From Synechococcus sp. UW105 (GTDB lineage Bacteria > Cyanobacteriota > Cyanobacteriia > PCC-6307 > Cyanobiaceae): DNA of 42,700 nt. Positions 1 through 8,907 of this stretch are shown in pieces (within the stretch, counting starts at the first letter, position 1; each line of letters opens with the position of its first letter). Made by a program: the position numbers and the translations under genes. The DNA lies in NCBI RefSeq assembly GCF_900473935.1, contig NZ_UCNN01000028.1, forward strand, positions 1-42,700, read 5' to 3'. The notes beneath the pieces are model-generated. The model saw only the letters and a program-made list of their open reading frames with translations, did not search any database and was not told the origin of the DNA.

Positions 1-59
1 TCTCCGGCTTCGATGAACTGAGCGGAAGGCGTGAATGTGGAGCGAGTGGTGTTGGCCAT
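1..59 (-). CDS. 5' end of an unidentified gene, cut by the window edge
   Basis: An ATG at 59 (minus) opens a frame that stays open to base 1 and gives 19 complete codons beginning MANTTRSTFTPSAQF. No stop and no Shine-Dalgarno-like sequence is visible. It is too short to assign to a family. The start is supported only by the open frame and the position next to non-coding DNA. Confidence 0.45.
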   Translation of the reverse strand, partial: MANTTRSTFTPSAQFIEAG

Positions 60-315
60 TGACTTGGAGGGGTGATTTCAGATGGGGGGGTGTTGCCCCC
101 TCGACTCCTTCAAGGTCACAGTCCTTCTGGTGCCCCCCAGTGCATGCCTCTAGTGCGAATCAAGCCAACATCTGGTGAAACTCTGGTGAACGGCTCAGAT
201 CTCAGTCACCACCTTGGCTGACACCGCACCCACCCTCTCGCTACCAGATGTCGAAGCATGATTCGATCCATTGCCGATTTGAAGGCAGTCACTTTCGCTC
301 TAAAAACCAGTCATG
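60..315. other. Non-coding stretch between the edge gene and yebC
   Basis: No convincing reading frame is seen on either strand. A GC-only hairpin (G-run at 86-90, TGTTG loop, C-run at 96-100) lies just upstream of the edge gene. It has no T tract on either side, so it is not called as a terminator. Confidence 0.4.
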
Positions 316-1098
316 TCAGTCGATCTGTAGCCCTTCGGCGAGATCGAGGTTGGCGCTGACGCTGCTGACATCGTCCAGTTCATCGAGCACCTCGAGAAGT
401 TTGAGGCACTCGCTAGCGGTGGCCGGATCGGTGAGGGTGACGCTGGTGAGCGGATGCCAGCAGTGTCCCCACTCCTGCACGGACCAGCCACTGTCCCTCA
501 GTCCACTCTGCAACTGTTCCAGGGCCTCGAAGCGGCCATGCACGAGGGCAGAGCCGTCGTCGCCCAGCTCATAGCTGTCGGCATCAAGATCCAGCAGGGT
601 TTCTAAAAGTGCCTCCTCTTGGACGCTGTCAGCTGCTGTGGTGCCCCGCTGCCCCGCTGCGCCGTGACGGATGCGCACCTCACTTCGGTGTTCAAACAAA
701 TAGCTGACGCAGCCGCTTTCGCCCAGGTTGCCGCCGTTCTTGCTGAAGGCCAGGCGAATATCGGCCGCTGTGCGATTGCGGTTGTCCGTGAGGGCATCCA
801 CAAGAACCGCCACCCCACCTGGGGCATAGCCTTCATAGCGGATCATTTCCAGTTGATTGATTCCGTCGCCGCCCTGACCGGACCCTTTGGCGATCGCCCG
901 CTCGATATTGGCGGCAGGAACGCCAGCGGCTTTGGCTTTGGCGATGGCGGTGCGCAGTTGAAAGTTCCCGGTTGGATCGCCACCACACCGAGCAGCCACC
1001 GTGATCTCGCGACCGATCCGGGTGAACACGGCACCTCGCCTGGCGTCGACCACCGCCTTCGTGCGTTTGATCTGGGCCCATTTGCTGTGGCCAGCCAT
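316..1098 (-). CDS. yebC: YebC/PmpR family protein
   Basis: A 260-residue member of the YebC/PmpR/TACO1 family. Some members are described as DNA-binding regulators; recent work links the family to relieving ribosome stalling at proline-rich stretches. The N-terminus [15 protein letters not shown] is the family hallmark, followed by the conserved ADNIERAI-like helix (here [13 protein letters not shown]) and [10 protein letters not shown]. Length is close to the usual 240-250, with a slightly longer and more polar middle (about residues 135-160, [11 protein letters not shown]). It is the first gene read after truB on the same strand, 58 bp beyond the truB stop, so co-transcription is plausible. 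Function as regulator versus translation factor cannot be decided from sequence. Confidence 0.93.
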   Translation of the reverse strand: MAGHSKWAQIKRTKAVVDARRGAVFTRIGREITVAARCGGDPTGNFQLRTAIAKAKAAGVPAANIERAIAKGSGQGGDGINQLEMIRYEGYAPGGVAVLVDALTDNRNRTAADIRLAFSKNGGNLGESGCVSYLFEHRSEVRIRHGAAGQRGTTAADSVQEEALLETLLDLDADSYELGDDGSALVHGRFEALEQLQSGLRDSGWSVQEWGHCWHPLTSVTLTDPATASECLKLLEVLDELDDVSSVSANLDLAEGLQID

Positions 1099-1156
1099 CG
1101 AATCGCGAGCGCCCTTCCGCTTCAGGGCAGGCTACCGGTTGGCTGCTGGCCAGGAT

Positions 1157-2074
1157 TCAGCCGCGAGCATCGAACACGACCTTGGGTCGCAGCTGGCTGT
1201 CGGCCTCGATCAAGCCAAGACCCAGCATCTGGCCAGAGTGGTGCACCACCATCAGGGTCTCTCCGACGGACCCCAGTCCGTTGGCAATGTGCAGTCGTCG
1301 TCCACAACGCCAGTTCTCCCTGTCGGTATCGGACGCCTCGTGTGCGGCCAGATGCTTCAGGGCCTGTTGGGGTGGCAGAACCGGGGGAAGGCGCTGGCTC
1401 GTTGCGTCGCTCTCATCCGGCCACTCAGGCAGGGGGGAAGCCTGCTCGATCTGGAATCCGAGGGCTTGAATACGCCGCAGGCTTGCGAGACATCCGCCGC
1501 AGCCAATCTGTTCCCCAAGGTCGCGGGCCAGTGATCGGATATAGGTGCCAGCGGAGCAGTGCACCTCTAAATCCAGTCTGCCGTTGTTGGGATCCCAGCC
1601 CTGCATCTCCAGGCGGTGGATGGTGACGGGTCGCGGCGGTAGATGCATGTGTTCGCCGCGTCGAGCCCTTTCGTGGGCGCGTACTCCGTCCACGTGCACT
1701 GCGGAGACCTGGGGCGGTCGTTGTTGAATCGGTCCACGGAAGGTGTGCAGGGCTGCTTCGAGGTCGTTGGCTGAGAGAGCTGGCCAGCTCTGATTCGTCA
1801 GGACCTCGCCTTCGAGGTCATCGCTGTTGGTGGTTCTGCCGAGTTGAATGCTGCCGCGGTAGGTCTTGTCCCCAGGCAGATAAGGCAGCAGACGCGTCGC
1901 GGCACCGAGTGCGATCGGAAGCACGCCAGTGACAGCAGGATCCAGGGTGCCGCCATGGCCGACCCTTTTCAGTCCAAAGCAGCGTCTCAGGCGACTGACA
2001 CAACTGTGGGAGGTGAGGCCTGCGGGCTTGTCGATTACCACAAAGCCAAAGGGACCCACGACCGCCAGATGCAC
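1157..2074 (-). CDS. truB: tRNA pseudouridine synthase B (TruB)
   Basis: This enzyme makes pseudouridine-55 in the T-loop of tRNAs. The N-terminal motif GFVVIDKPAGLTSH is diagnostic, and the catalytic aspartate lies in GHGGTLDPAVTGVL. The GTYIRSLARDLG and RRIQALGFQ segments also match the family. The C-terminal part (LPPQQALKHL onward) is a short extra domain. The frame stays open upstream to a GTG at 2161, but that would overlap the divergent methyltransferase gene and add about 30 non-conserved residues. GTG at 2074 or GTG at 2059 is more likely; neither has a strong Shine-Dalgarno. It lies upstream of yebC on the same strand. Confidence 0.92.
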   Translation of the reverse strand: MHLAVVGPFGFVVIDKPAGLTSHSCVSRLRRCFGLKRVGHGGTLDPAVTGVLPIALGAATRLLPYLPGDKTYRGSIQLGRTTNSDDLEGEVLTNQSWPALSANDLEAALHTFRGPIQQRPPQVSAVHVDGVRAHERARRGEHMHLPPRPVTIHRLEMQGWDPNNGRLDLEVHCSAGTYIRSLARDLGEQIGCGGCLASLRRIQALGFQIEQASPLPEWPDESDATSQRLPPVLPPQQALKHLAAHEASDTDRENWRCGRRLHIANGLGSVGETLMVVHHSGQMLGLGLIEADSQLRPKVVFDARG

Positions 2075-2138
2075 AAACCTGAGAGGACTGTGGCAGTTCA
2101 AGTGGCCCGGTAGGTTGGCCGCGGCGTGAGATCGGCCC

Positions 2139-2888
2139 ATGCAAGAGCTCCGGGACCGCACTGTGGACGTGGCGGCTTTTCTTAAAGACGGCCTGGCGGT
2201 GAAAGCCCATCTCAGTGCTTATCTGAACCTGCCTCTGGATGAGGTGGAGCTGCGGCTGAAACGTGCCACAGACGACCTTGCTGCTCTCCATCCAGGGGCT
2301 TTTCAACCTGACGATGCCACTGGTTTCTACGAAGACACCGTCGGTACAGGACATTTACTGGAGCTTGCGGCCTGGCATCTGACCAGTTCTGACTACATCG
2401 CTGATACCTTGCGGCTGCAGCAGCAGTTCGCCAAAGGCCAGGTGCTCGACTTTGGCGGTGGCATTGGAACCCATGCTTTGGCGGCGGCGGCTTTGCCGCA
2501 GGTGGAGCATGTGTGGTTTGTGGATCTCAATCCGCATAACCGCGACTTTGTGACCCAGAGGTCGGCTTCCCTTGGGCTTGGTCACAAGCTGTCGGTGCAT
2601 CGTGATTTGCAGAGCTGCTCTGATCAGCGCTTCGATGCTGTGGTCTGCCTCGATGTCCTGGAACATTTGCCAGATCCCTCTGCCCAGCTGGACCTCTTTC
2701 ATGCGGCCATGGCCCCCGGTGGCACCGCTCTGCTCAACTGGTATTTCTTCAAGGGGGACAACGGTGAGTACCCCTTCCATTTCGATGATCCGGCACTTGT
2801 GGAGCGTTTCTTTCGCACCTTGCAGAGTCGTTTCCTTGAGCTGTTCCATCCCTTTTTGATCACCACTCGTGCCTACCGACCCCTTTGA
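2139..2888 (+). CDS. Class I SAM-dependent methyltransferase
   Basis: A 249-residue protein with a Rossmann methyltransferase core. Motif I is VLDFGGGIGTHALAAA (about residues 103-118), the acidic end of beta-2 is WFVDLNPHNRDF, and the later CLDVLEHLPDP and MAPGGTALLNW segments match motifs II/III of the Methyltransf_11/12/23 type. The N-terminal about 90 residues are helical and not recognised. The C-terminus (FHFDDPALVERFFRTL) resembles small-molecule or lipid methyltransferases, but the substrate cannot be inferred. The gene is divergent from truB and converges on rpmA across a terminator. The ATG at 2139 is the natural start. Confidence 0.8.
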   Translation: MQELRDRTVDVAAFLKDGLAVKAHLSAYLNLPLDEVELRLKRATDDLAALHPGAFQPDDATGFYEDTVGTGHLLELAAWHLTSSDYIADTLRLQQQFAKGQVLDFGGGIGTHALAAAALPQVEHVWFVDLNPHNRDFVTQRSASLGLGHKLSVHRDLQSCSDQRFDAVVCLDVLEHLPDPSAQLDLFHAAMAPGGTALLNWYFFKGDNGEYPFHFDDPALVERFFRTLQSRFLELFHPFLITTRAYRPL

Positions 2889-2998
2889 GAACGAGCTCTG
2901 AAGTGTTGATCGCTTCGTCTTGAGCGGCAGAGCAGGCGCTGAGATGGGTGAAGCGCAAGCAAGCCTGTTCCTCGAGCGGATCGCTCGGCATTAAGGCA

Positions 2999-3033
2999 TT
3001 AAAAAGCCCCAACAATGTTGTGCTGCTGGGGCT
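2999..3033 (-). terminator. Intrinsic terminator of rplU-rpmA
   Basis: On the minus strand the stem AGCCCCA (3033-3027) pairs perfectly with TGGGGCT (3011-3005), and a T run follows (A run at 3001-3005 on the plus strand, then mixed A/T). It sits about 55 bp past the rpmA stop, so it ends the ribosomal-protein transcript. The opposing methyltransferase gene ends more than 100 bp away. Confidence 0.75.
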
Positions 3034-3086
3034 CAGCCATGCTGGGGTTCGTCTTGACCCTGCGTCAGCTTAAAAAGGGGTGAGGC

Positions 3087-3353
3087 TTAGCCGGCGGCCT
3101 TCACGCTGATGCGCTTGCGGTTGCGCAGGCCCCTGCGAATACTCTCAAAGGTCACGATGCCGTCTGTGAGCGCGAACAAGGTGTCGTCCTTGCCATGACC
3201 CACATTCAGGCCTGGGAGCACAGAGGTGCCGCGTTGGCGGATGAGGATCGAACCGGCCGTGACGCTTTCTCCGCCGTACGCCTTCACCCCAAGGCGCTTG
3301 GAATTTGAGTCGCGTCCGTTACGTGTGGAGCCTGTGCCTTTCTTATGTGCCAT
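3087..3353 (-). CDS. rpmA: 50S ribosomal protein L27
   Basis: An 88-residue L27. The N-terminus [20 protein letters not shown] is typical, followed by [23 protein letters not shown]. Its N-terminal tail reaches toward the peptidyl-transferase centre in known ribosomes. It is the second gene of the rplU-rpmA pair, 39 bp after the rplU stop, and is followed by an intrinsic terminator at 2999-3033. Length and composition are normal for the family. Confidence 0.97.
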   Translation of the reverse strand: MAHKKGTGSTRNGRDSNSKRLGVKAYGGESVTAGSILIRQRGTSVLPGLNVGHGKDDTLFALTDGIVTFESIRRGLRNRKRISVKAAG

Positions 3354-3392
3354 GAGTGATGCCTGAAAAGTGAGGGGGTGGTGTGGAGAGTG

Positions 3393-3743
3393 TCAGCTGA
3401 TGGCCGTGCCGCCGACCTTGATGGCCTGAACCATCACACGGGTCAGCTCCTGGCGATGTCCATTCTTGCGACGTGTCTTCTTCTTAGGGCGCATCTTGTA
3501 GACGATCACCTTCGGTCCACGGCGGTGATCCATCACCTTGAGCTCAACGGTGGCGTCTTTGATATATGGCTGGCCGAGCGTGGTGCCCTTGCCGTCCTTC
3601 ACCAGAAGCACGTTGTCCAGGGTGATGGTTTCGTCAACTCCGGCCTGGAGGCGGTCCAGGTCGTAATAACGGTTGGGCTGCAGCCAGAACTGCTGGCCTG
3701 AAGCCTCCACGATCGCGTAGGTCTCGGTACTTGGGTCTGCCAT
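3393..3743 (-). CDS. rplU: 50S ribosomal protein L21
   Basis: L21 binds 23S rRNA. The frame extends upstream to 3782, but the conserved protein begins at MADPSTETYAIVEASG (ATG at 3743). The extra 13 residues, arginine-rich and unlike L21, are likely untranslated leader. Family segments YYDLDRLQAG, DNVLLVKDG and KKKTRRKNGHRQ are all present; the length of 116 is slightly above the usual 103. It is divergent from kaiA, so the roughly 160-bp interval 3744-3906 must hold both promoters. Confidence 0.95.
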   Translation of the reverse strand: MADPSTETYAIVEASGQQFWLQPNRYYDLDRLQAGVDETITLDNVLLVKDGKGTTLGQPYIKDATVELKVMDHRRGPKVIVYKMRPKKKTRRKNGHRQELTRVMVQAIKVGGTAIS

Positions 3744-3783
3744 GGAGAGAAGGCGACGCGGACAGGCTCGAAGCAATGACATG

Positions 3784-3800
3784 TCGGAGCAAAGCTCCGA
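3784..3800 (-). promoter_or_regulatory. Hairpin in the rplU leader / kaiA upstream region
   Basis: A perfect 7-bp inverted repeat, TCGGAGC-AAA-GCTCCGA, lies 41 bp upstream of the rplU start. A second weaker pairing (AGGCC...GGCCT) is just beyond it. In the rplU transcript it would form a stable leader hairpin; equally it lies upstream of kaiA. A regulatory role is inference only. Confidence 0.35.
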
Positions 3801-3906
3801 GGCCCTCGGCTTCGATTCGGCCTGAACCGCAATCGAAAGACAAACAAAGATCCTCCACCTTTGGTTCCCCTTTCGTCAAGATCAAGTCAGAGCAATCCTG
3901 CGAAGG

Positions 3907-4824
3907 ATGAATGGTCCGGCCCTCTCCATCGCACTGCTTGTGAAGACGCAGGACCTGGTGACGGCGTGCCGTTCATGGTTGCCCAGCAACCGCTACACGA
4001 CTGTGGATTTGGGATTGACAGCCGACGTCAAGGATTTTCAGGCGGCTCTCGAGCAGAAACGTGAAGCGGTTGATGCTGTGGTGATTGAGCAATCACTGCT
4101 CGAACCCGAATTGCGGCAGTCGCTGCTCGATGCCGGCCTCCTCTTCCCTGCTGTGGTGGTGGGGGAGGTGATGGGTCGGGTGGACTACCACCCTGAAGAG
4201 GTCCACCTGCCTGTCGATCAAATTGAGCAGCTGGGATACAACGTTGATGCTGCGATTTCGCGATTTCTGCGTCAAGGCCAGAAGGAGGAGCGTCAGGAAG
4301 AAGGCCAGGCCCTGAACGTGCAGGGGGGAGTCGCGGTCGAGAGCAGTGCTTGGCGTCTCACCAGCCGGCTTCAGGAACGTCTTGGTTACCTCGGCGTCTT
4401 CTACAAGCGCGATCCATCGCGTTCGCTCAGCAATCTTCCTCCTGATGAGCAGGAGGAGCTGCTGAAGTCTTTGGAGCGGACCTACCGAGACTTGCTTTTG
4501 AGTTATTTCCGCGATCCGGCAGCGGCAAATCAGGCCCTGGAAAGCTTTGTGAATACGGCATTTTTTGCAGATCTTCCGATCACCCGTGCTGTTGAAATCC
4601 ACATGAACTTGATTGACGACTTCTGGAAGAAGCTCAGACTTGAAGGGCACAAGAACGATTTCCTGCAGGACTACCGCTTGGCTCTTCTTGATGTGATGGC
4701 CCATCTCTGTGAGATGTATCGCCGCTCGATCCCAACCGAAGCGCCGCTGGCGGGAACCGGCGCTTCGCCAGGATCGTTATCCGTGGCTGCATCGTCTGAA
4801 GCGCGTCGGGAGCTGTCCTCATGA
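3907..4824 (+). CDS. kaiA: Circadian clock protein KaiA
   Basis: KaiA stimulates KaiC autophosphorylation during the subjective day. The 305-residue protein has the two expected parts: an N-terminal pseudo-receiver (about 1-135, [38 protein letters not shown]) and a C-terminal four-helix dimer domain (about 165-285, with [38 protein letters not shown] and [15 protein letters not shown]). A charged linker (about 130-150) and a non-conserved Ser/Ala tail make it a little longer than the roughly 284-residue Synechococcus elongatus protein. The stop overlaps the kaiB start by four bases (ATGA), indicating coupled translation. An intact kaiA argues against Prochlorococcus. Confidence 0.95.
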   Translation: MNGPALSIALLVKTQDLVTACRSWLPSNRYTTVDLGLTADVKDFQAALEQKREAVDAVVIEQSLLEPELRQSLLDAGLLFPAVVVGEVMGRVDYHPEEVHLPVDQIEQLGYNVDAAISRFLRQGQKEERQEEGQALNVQGGVAVESSAWRLTSRLQERLGYLGVFYKRDPSRSLSNLPPDEQEELLKSLERTYRDLLLSYFRDPAAANQALESFVNTAFFADLPITRAVEIHMNLIDDFWKKLRLEGHKNDFLQDYRLALLDVMAHLCEMYRRSIPTEAPLAGTGASPGSLSVAASSEARRELSS

Positions 4825-5180
4825 GTCCTCGCAAGACTTACATCCTCAAGCTCTATGTGGCGGGGAACACCCCCAACTCAATGCGGGCCCTGAAAACGCT
4901 CCGCAACATTCTTGAGACTGAATTTAAGGGGGTTTACGCCCTGAAGGTGATTGATGTGCTCAAGAATCCTCAGTTGGCAGAAGAGGACAAGATCTTGGCG
5001 ACCCCAACGCTCTCCAAGATTCTTCCGCCTCCGGTGAGACGCATTATCGGGGATCTTTCGGATCGAGAGCGGGTGCTGATCGGTCTCGATCTCCTCTATG
5101 ACGAGCTCACTGATGCTGGCCTGGGCTCATCCTTGATGGACGCATTGGAGGATGCTGACGAAGTGCCCACAGAACCTTAA
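4821..5180 (+). CDS. kaiB: Circadian clock protein KaiB
   Basis: KaiB is the fold-switching protein that binds the KaiC CI ring at night and sequesters KaiA. The core [18 protein letters not shown] and [18 protein letters not shown] is followed by [21 protein letters not shown], which matches the family closely. At 119 residues it carries the acidic C-terminal extension seen in cyanobacterial KaiB. It overlaps kaiA by 4 bp and lies 65 bp before kaiC, so the three genes form one unit, although a separate kaiBC promoter inside kaiA or the spacer cannot be excluded. Confidence 0.97.
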   Translation: MSPRKTYILKLYVAGNTPNSMRALKTLRNILETEFKGVYALKVIDVLKNPQLAEEDKILATPTLSKILPPPVRRIIGDLSDRERVLIGLDLLYDELTDAGLGSSLMDALEDADEVPTEP

Positions 5181-5245
5181 GCAGGGCCCTGATCTATCGC
5201 CTTTGCCTCCATTCGTGATTAGCGTCTGAATAACCCTCATTTGTC

Positions 5246-6784
5246 ATGCAGATCTCAGGTTCCACGGGCTCACCTCAGATGCAGGTCCAGAAGCTCCCAA
5301 CGGGGATTGAGGGCTTTGATGATGTCTGTCATGGCGGTCTCCCGATTGGCCGCAGCACCCTGATCAGCGGCACCTCGGGCACAGGTAAGACTGTGTTTTC
5401 ACTGCATTTTCTGCACAACGGCATTGCTCACTTCGACGAGCCCGGGATTTTTGTCACCTTTGAAGAGTCGCCACTCGATATTCTTCGCAATGCAGCCAGT
5501 TTTGGCTGGAATCTTCAGGAGATGGTGGAGCAAGATAAGCTCTTCATTTTGGATGCATCCCCAGATCCAGATGGTCAGGATGTAGCTGGCAGTTTTGATC
5601 TCTCTGGTCTGATTGAGCGGATCAATTATGCGATCCGCAAATACAAGGCCAAGCGAGTTGCGATCGATTCGATCACTGCTGTTTTCCAACAGTACGATGC
5701 TGTTTTTGTGGTGCGTCGGGAGATCTTTCGTCTGATTGCGCGCTTGAAAGAGATTGGCGTTACTACGGTCATGACCACAGAGCGCATTGATGAATATGGC
5801 CCAATTGCTCGTTACGGGGTTGAAGAATTTGTCTCCGATAATGTAGTTATTCTCAGAAATGTTCTTGAGGGTGAGCGCCGACGCCGCACCGTTGAGATTC
5901 TCAAGTTGCGCGGCACCACCCATATGAAGGGGGAGTTCCCGTTCACGATGGGTGCGCACGGCATCAGCATCTTTCCTTTGGGAGCGATGCGCCTCACTCA
6001 GCGCTCGTCCAATGTGCGCATTAGTTCTGGTGTGCCGCGTCTCGATGAGATGTGCGGTGGCGGCTTCTTTAAGGACTCGATCATCCTTGCGACCGGCGCT
6101 ACTGGAACGGGTAAGACCCTGTTGGTGTCGAAGTTTATTGAGGATGCATGCCGCAACAAGGAAAGAGCAATCTTGTTCGCCTACGAGGAATCACGCGCCC
6201 AGTTGCTGCGCAATGCCACCAGCTGGGGAATTGATTTTGAGCAAATGGAGCAGGATGGAGTACTCAAGATCATCTGTGCCTACCCCGAATCTACTGGTCT
6301 CGAAGACCACCTGCAGATCATTAAGACAGAGATCAGTCAGTTCAAGCCGTCGCGGATGGCGATCGATTCCTTATCGGCCCTTGCCAGAGGCGTCAGTCAC
6401 AACGCCTTCCGCCAGTTTGTGATTGGTGTGACCGGTTACGCCAAGCAGGAAGAAATTGCGGGCTTCTTTACGAACACTTCTGAAGAGTTCATGGGAAGTC
6501 ACTCGATCACTGATTCCCATATCTCCACGATTACTGACACGATTCTGCTGCTGCAGTATGTGGAAATTCATGGCGAGATGGCCCGCGCGCTCAATGTCTT
6601 CAAGATGCGTGGTTCATGGCATGACAAGGGCATTCGCGAGTTTGTGATCACAGGCAATGGTCCGGAGATCAAAGATTCCTTCTCCAATTTCGAAAGAATC
6701 ATCAGTGGTGTTCCCCATCGCGTGACCACCGATGAGCGCAGTGAGCTCTCACGGATTGTCCGCGGTGTCTCACCTGAAGATTGA
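5246..6784 (+). CDS. kaiC: Circadian clock ATPase/autokinase KaiC
   Basis: A full-length 512-residue KaiC with two RecA-like domains. The CI Walker A is GTSGTGKT (42-49), with the catalytic glutamate pair at 73-74. The CII Walker A is GATGTGKT (284-291), with the glutamate pair at 314-315. The adjacent phosphorylation residues lie in SHISTITD as Ser427-Thr428, equivalent to S431/T432 of S. elongatus. The C-terminal SELSRIVRGV segment, used for KaiA contact, is present. All clock residues that can be checked are intact, so the oscillator should be functional. The N-terminus (SGSTGSPQMQ) is short and variable. It converges on nblS with 34 bp between the stops. Confidence 0.98.
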   Translation: MQISGSTGSPQMQVQKLPTGIEGFDDVCHGGLPIGRSTLISGTSGTGKTVFSLHFLHNGIAHFDEPGIFVTFEESPLDILRNAASFGWNLQEMVEQDKLFILDASPDPDGQDVAGSFDLSGLIERINYAIRKYKAKRVAIDSITAVFQQYDAVFVVRREIFRLIARLKEIGVTTVMTTERIDEYGPIARYGVEEFVSDNVVILRNVLEGERRRRTVEILKLRGTTHMKGEFPFTMGAHGISIFPLGAMRLTQRSSNVRISSGVPRLDEMCGGGFFKDSIILATGATGTGKTLLVSKFIEDACRNKERAILFAYEESRAQLLRNATSWGIDFEQMEQDGVLKIICAYPESTGLEDHLQIIKTEISQFKPSRMAIDSLSALARGVSHNAFRQFVIGVTGYAKQEEIAGFFTNTSEEFMGSHSITDSHISTITDTILLLQYVEIHGEMARALNVFKMRGSWHDKGIREFVITGNGPEIKDSFSNFERIISGVPHRVTTDERSELSRIVRGVSPED

Positions 6785-6798
6785 GTTTTAGGGCACGA

Positions 6799-6819
6799 GA
6801 AGGCTTAGCGCTCTCGACT
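6799..6819. terminator. Possible bidirectional terminator between kaiC and nblS
   Basis: The 34-bp gap between the convergent stop codons holds a short inverted repeat, CGAGA and TCTCG around a 10-base loop. Neither strand has a convincing T run, so the call is weak. Confidence 0.25.
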
Positions 6820-8882
6820 CAGACGCTCAGTTCCTCTGCTAGCTCGAGTTGCTGCTGGCGGCTCTGTCGCTCGGCCTGCAGTTCCAGTTCGTCCTGATCA
6901 GCTGCAGCTAGAGGCAGGTCGAACCAGAAGGTGGTCCCCACGTCTAGCTCGCTGCTCATCCTGATCGTGCTCCCGTGTTTTTCAATGATGCCTCGCACGA
7001 TCGATAGCCCGAGGCCAGTTCCCACCTCGGTATGAACCGCGTTTTCCACCCGGTAGAACCGATCGAAGATGCGCTGCTGATCGGCTTCGCTGATGCCACA
7101 TCCGGTATCGGCAACTTCCACCCGTAGCCGAGGCATGGGTGAAACCATTTCACAGAAGGGGGCGTTGTTGGCTGCTGGGGGGCCGTCCGCGGGCGATGTC
7201 ATCGCGCAGAGGTCAGGCCAGGTGTAGGCAGTGATTCGGAGCACTCCACCTGGGCGGCTGAATTTGAGAGCATTGCCCACCAGATTGTCGAGCACTTGCA
7301 GCAGCAGATCCCAGTTGCCCAAGACCTCTGGCGTTTCAAGTGCTGCATCGAGTTCCAGCGTCACATCCTTATCGGTGGCATTGAGCTGGTAGCTGCGCAA
7401 CGTTTGCTCCATGGCCGGTCTCAGTTCGATTGGACTGAATTGCACTGTTCGTTCCGATTCCAGCCTCGATAGGTCGAGCACGTCATTCACCAAACGTGTG
7501 AGGCGATCGGTTTCAGCGTTGGCAACTCCGAGAAATTCTTGTTTCTCTTCGTCAGTCAGTTGATCCCCCATGTCATAGAGAGTTTCCACGTAGCTCTTGA
7601 TGTTGAACAGCGGTGTGCGCAGCTCGTGGGAGACATTGCTGATAAACCGGCTCTGGGCTGCATTCAGTTCCACCTCTCGGCTGAGGTCCTGAATGGTCAC
7701 GGCGATGCCCTTCAGGCTTTCTCCACTGGCATCTCGCACCGCCTGAAATACAACCCGCAAAGTTCGGGGTGGTTCGCCGACACTGCGTCTTAGCTCATTG
7801 CTGTCGGAGACATTGCTCAGTACAGCATCCAGGGGATTGTGGAGCTCAATGGCCAGGAGTTCGGGCAGTTCTCCAAGAAAATCCTGTCCTTCCAGTTTGC
7901 GGCCTTCCCAGCGGAACAAGCGTCGTGCCGTTGGGTTCGCCAGCACGATCCGGCCCCGTTCATCAAGCAGCACGGCGCCATCAGCCATCGTGGCGATCAA
8001 GGAGGCCTGCTTCACCTGAGCAGCGGTTAACTCCTCAATGTTGGCGGCGTCATAGGCCTGGAGTTGGGAGGCCATGGCATTGAAGCCATCCAGCAGTTCC
8101 CCGAGTTCACCGCCCACGGGTAGGCCGATCCTGGCCTGGAAATCACCGGTGGCGATCCGGCGCACCCCCCGCAGCAGTTCCTTCACCGGTCGCGTAATGG
8201 TCAGTGCGTTGAACACTGCGCCGAGAATCACCAGCACCCAGATGGAGATGAACACCGCCACCGTGACCTCACGGGTGAGGGCGGCGCTGGCCAGTCCGGT
8301 TTCGCTTGGGTTTACCCCAAGGGCAAGAACACCCAGATAGCGACCATTGCGCACCAGTGGCACAAACACATCGGTGACTTTGCCCTGGGGGGTGAGGTGC
8401 TGACGCACCAGGGGATTCTGCGGTCGCGTCTGCAGTTCGGCAGGTAATTCAAGCCGACGGCTCAGGCGCAGGTCAGTACTCCCATTTGCTGCAGTGCCGC
8501 TGATGGGAATTCCCAGGTAGACGACTCCCTCAGGATCGGCAAAAAAGATGTAGCGGAGGCTGGTGCTGGAGCGCCAGAATTTTTCAGCCACGTTGGCGAG
8601 TTCCCTGTCATGGCCCTTCTCCACCAACTCGCTGACATTGCCGGCCAGCAACAGGCCAAGATCCCGGGCATAGCGCGTGTCATTCATGACGGCGTCGCGC
8701 TGAATTCCGTTGAGTGCAAAGAATGTGATGCCTGTCATCATCAGGCTCACCACCAGCGTGGCGATCGCCAGCAGCTTGGTCTGAAGGCTGAATTCCGCCC
8801 ACCAGCTTGTGAGCTGTTGCCACCAGGTTGCAGCGGTGTCCGAGGACGCCGGGTCTGGAGCGGTAGGGGTGCTGGTGGCCAT
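6819..8882 (-). CDS. nblS: NblS/Hik33-type sensor histidine kinase
   Basis: A membrane histidine kinase, 687 residues from the ATG at 8882 (the frame is open to 8960, but the conserved protein starts MATSTPTAP). In order: N-terminal transmembrane segment (LLAIATLVVSLMMTGITFF), periplasmic sensor region, second membrane segment (VAVFISIWVLVILGAVF), HAMP, PAS (DGAVLLDERGRIVLANPTA), HisKA with SHELRTPLFNIKSYV (phosphorylated His about 419) and HATPase with NALKF, DTGCGI and GTGLGLSIV. This order and the sequence fit the cyanobacterial NblS/Hik33/DspA kinase, which controls high-light and nutrient-stress genes, including hli genes and phycobilisome turnover. It follows purD by 25 bp on the same strand. 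The gene name is recognition, not a computed match. Confidence 0.88.
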   Translation of the reverse strand: MATSTPTAPDPASSDTAATWWQQLTSWWAEFSLQTKLLAIATLVVSLMMTGITFFALNGIQRDAVMNDTRYARDLGLLLAGNVSELVEKGHDRELANVAEKFWRSSTSLRYIFFADPEGVVYLGIPISGTAANGSTDLRLSRRLELPAELQTRPQNPLVRQHLTPQGKVTDVFVPLVRNGRYLGVLALGVNPSETGLASAALTREVTVAVFISIWVLVILGAVFNALTITRPVKELLRGVRRIATGDFQARIGLPVGGELGELLDGFNAMASQLQAYDAANIEELTAAQVKQASLIATMADGAVLLDERGRIVLANPTARRLFRWEGRKLEGQDFLGELPELLAIELHNPLDAVLSNVSDSNELRRSVGEPPRTLRVVFQAVRDASGESLKGIAVTIQDLSREVELNAAQSRFISNVSHELRTPLFNIKSYVETLYDMGDQLTDEEKQEFLGVANAETDRLTRLVNDVLDLSRLESERTVQFSPIELRPAMEQTLRSYQLNATDKDVTLELDAALETPEVLGNWDLLLQVLDNLVGNALKFSRPGGVLRITAYTWPDLCAMTSPADGPPAANNAPFCEMVSPMPRLRVEVADTGCGISEADQQRIFDRFYRVENAVHTEVGTGLGLSIVRGIIEKHGSTIRMSSELDVGTTFWFDLPLAAADQDELELQAERQSRQQQLELAEELSV

Positions 8883-8907
8883 CGCGCCGAACAGCGTGAC
8901 GATGAGC

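Noticed and set aside
84-100. G7-TGTTG-C5 hairpin
   Set aside because: There is no T tract on either side and it is not placed right after a gene, so it cannot be called a terminator.
619-1626. 335-codon plus-strand open frame over yebC and truB
   Set aside because: It is the shadow of two well-recognised minus-strand genes in GC-rich DNA; composition is Arg/Pro/Ser-rich with no family resemblance.
3744-3782. Upstream extension of the rplU frame to 3782
   Set aside because: The added 13 residues are arginine-rich and absent from the L21 family; the ATG at 3743 fits better.
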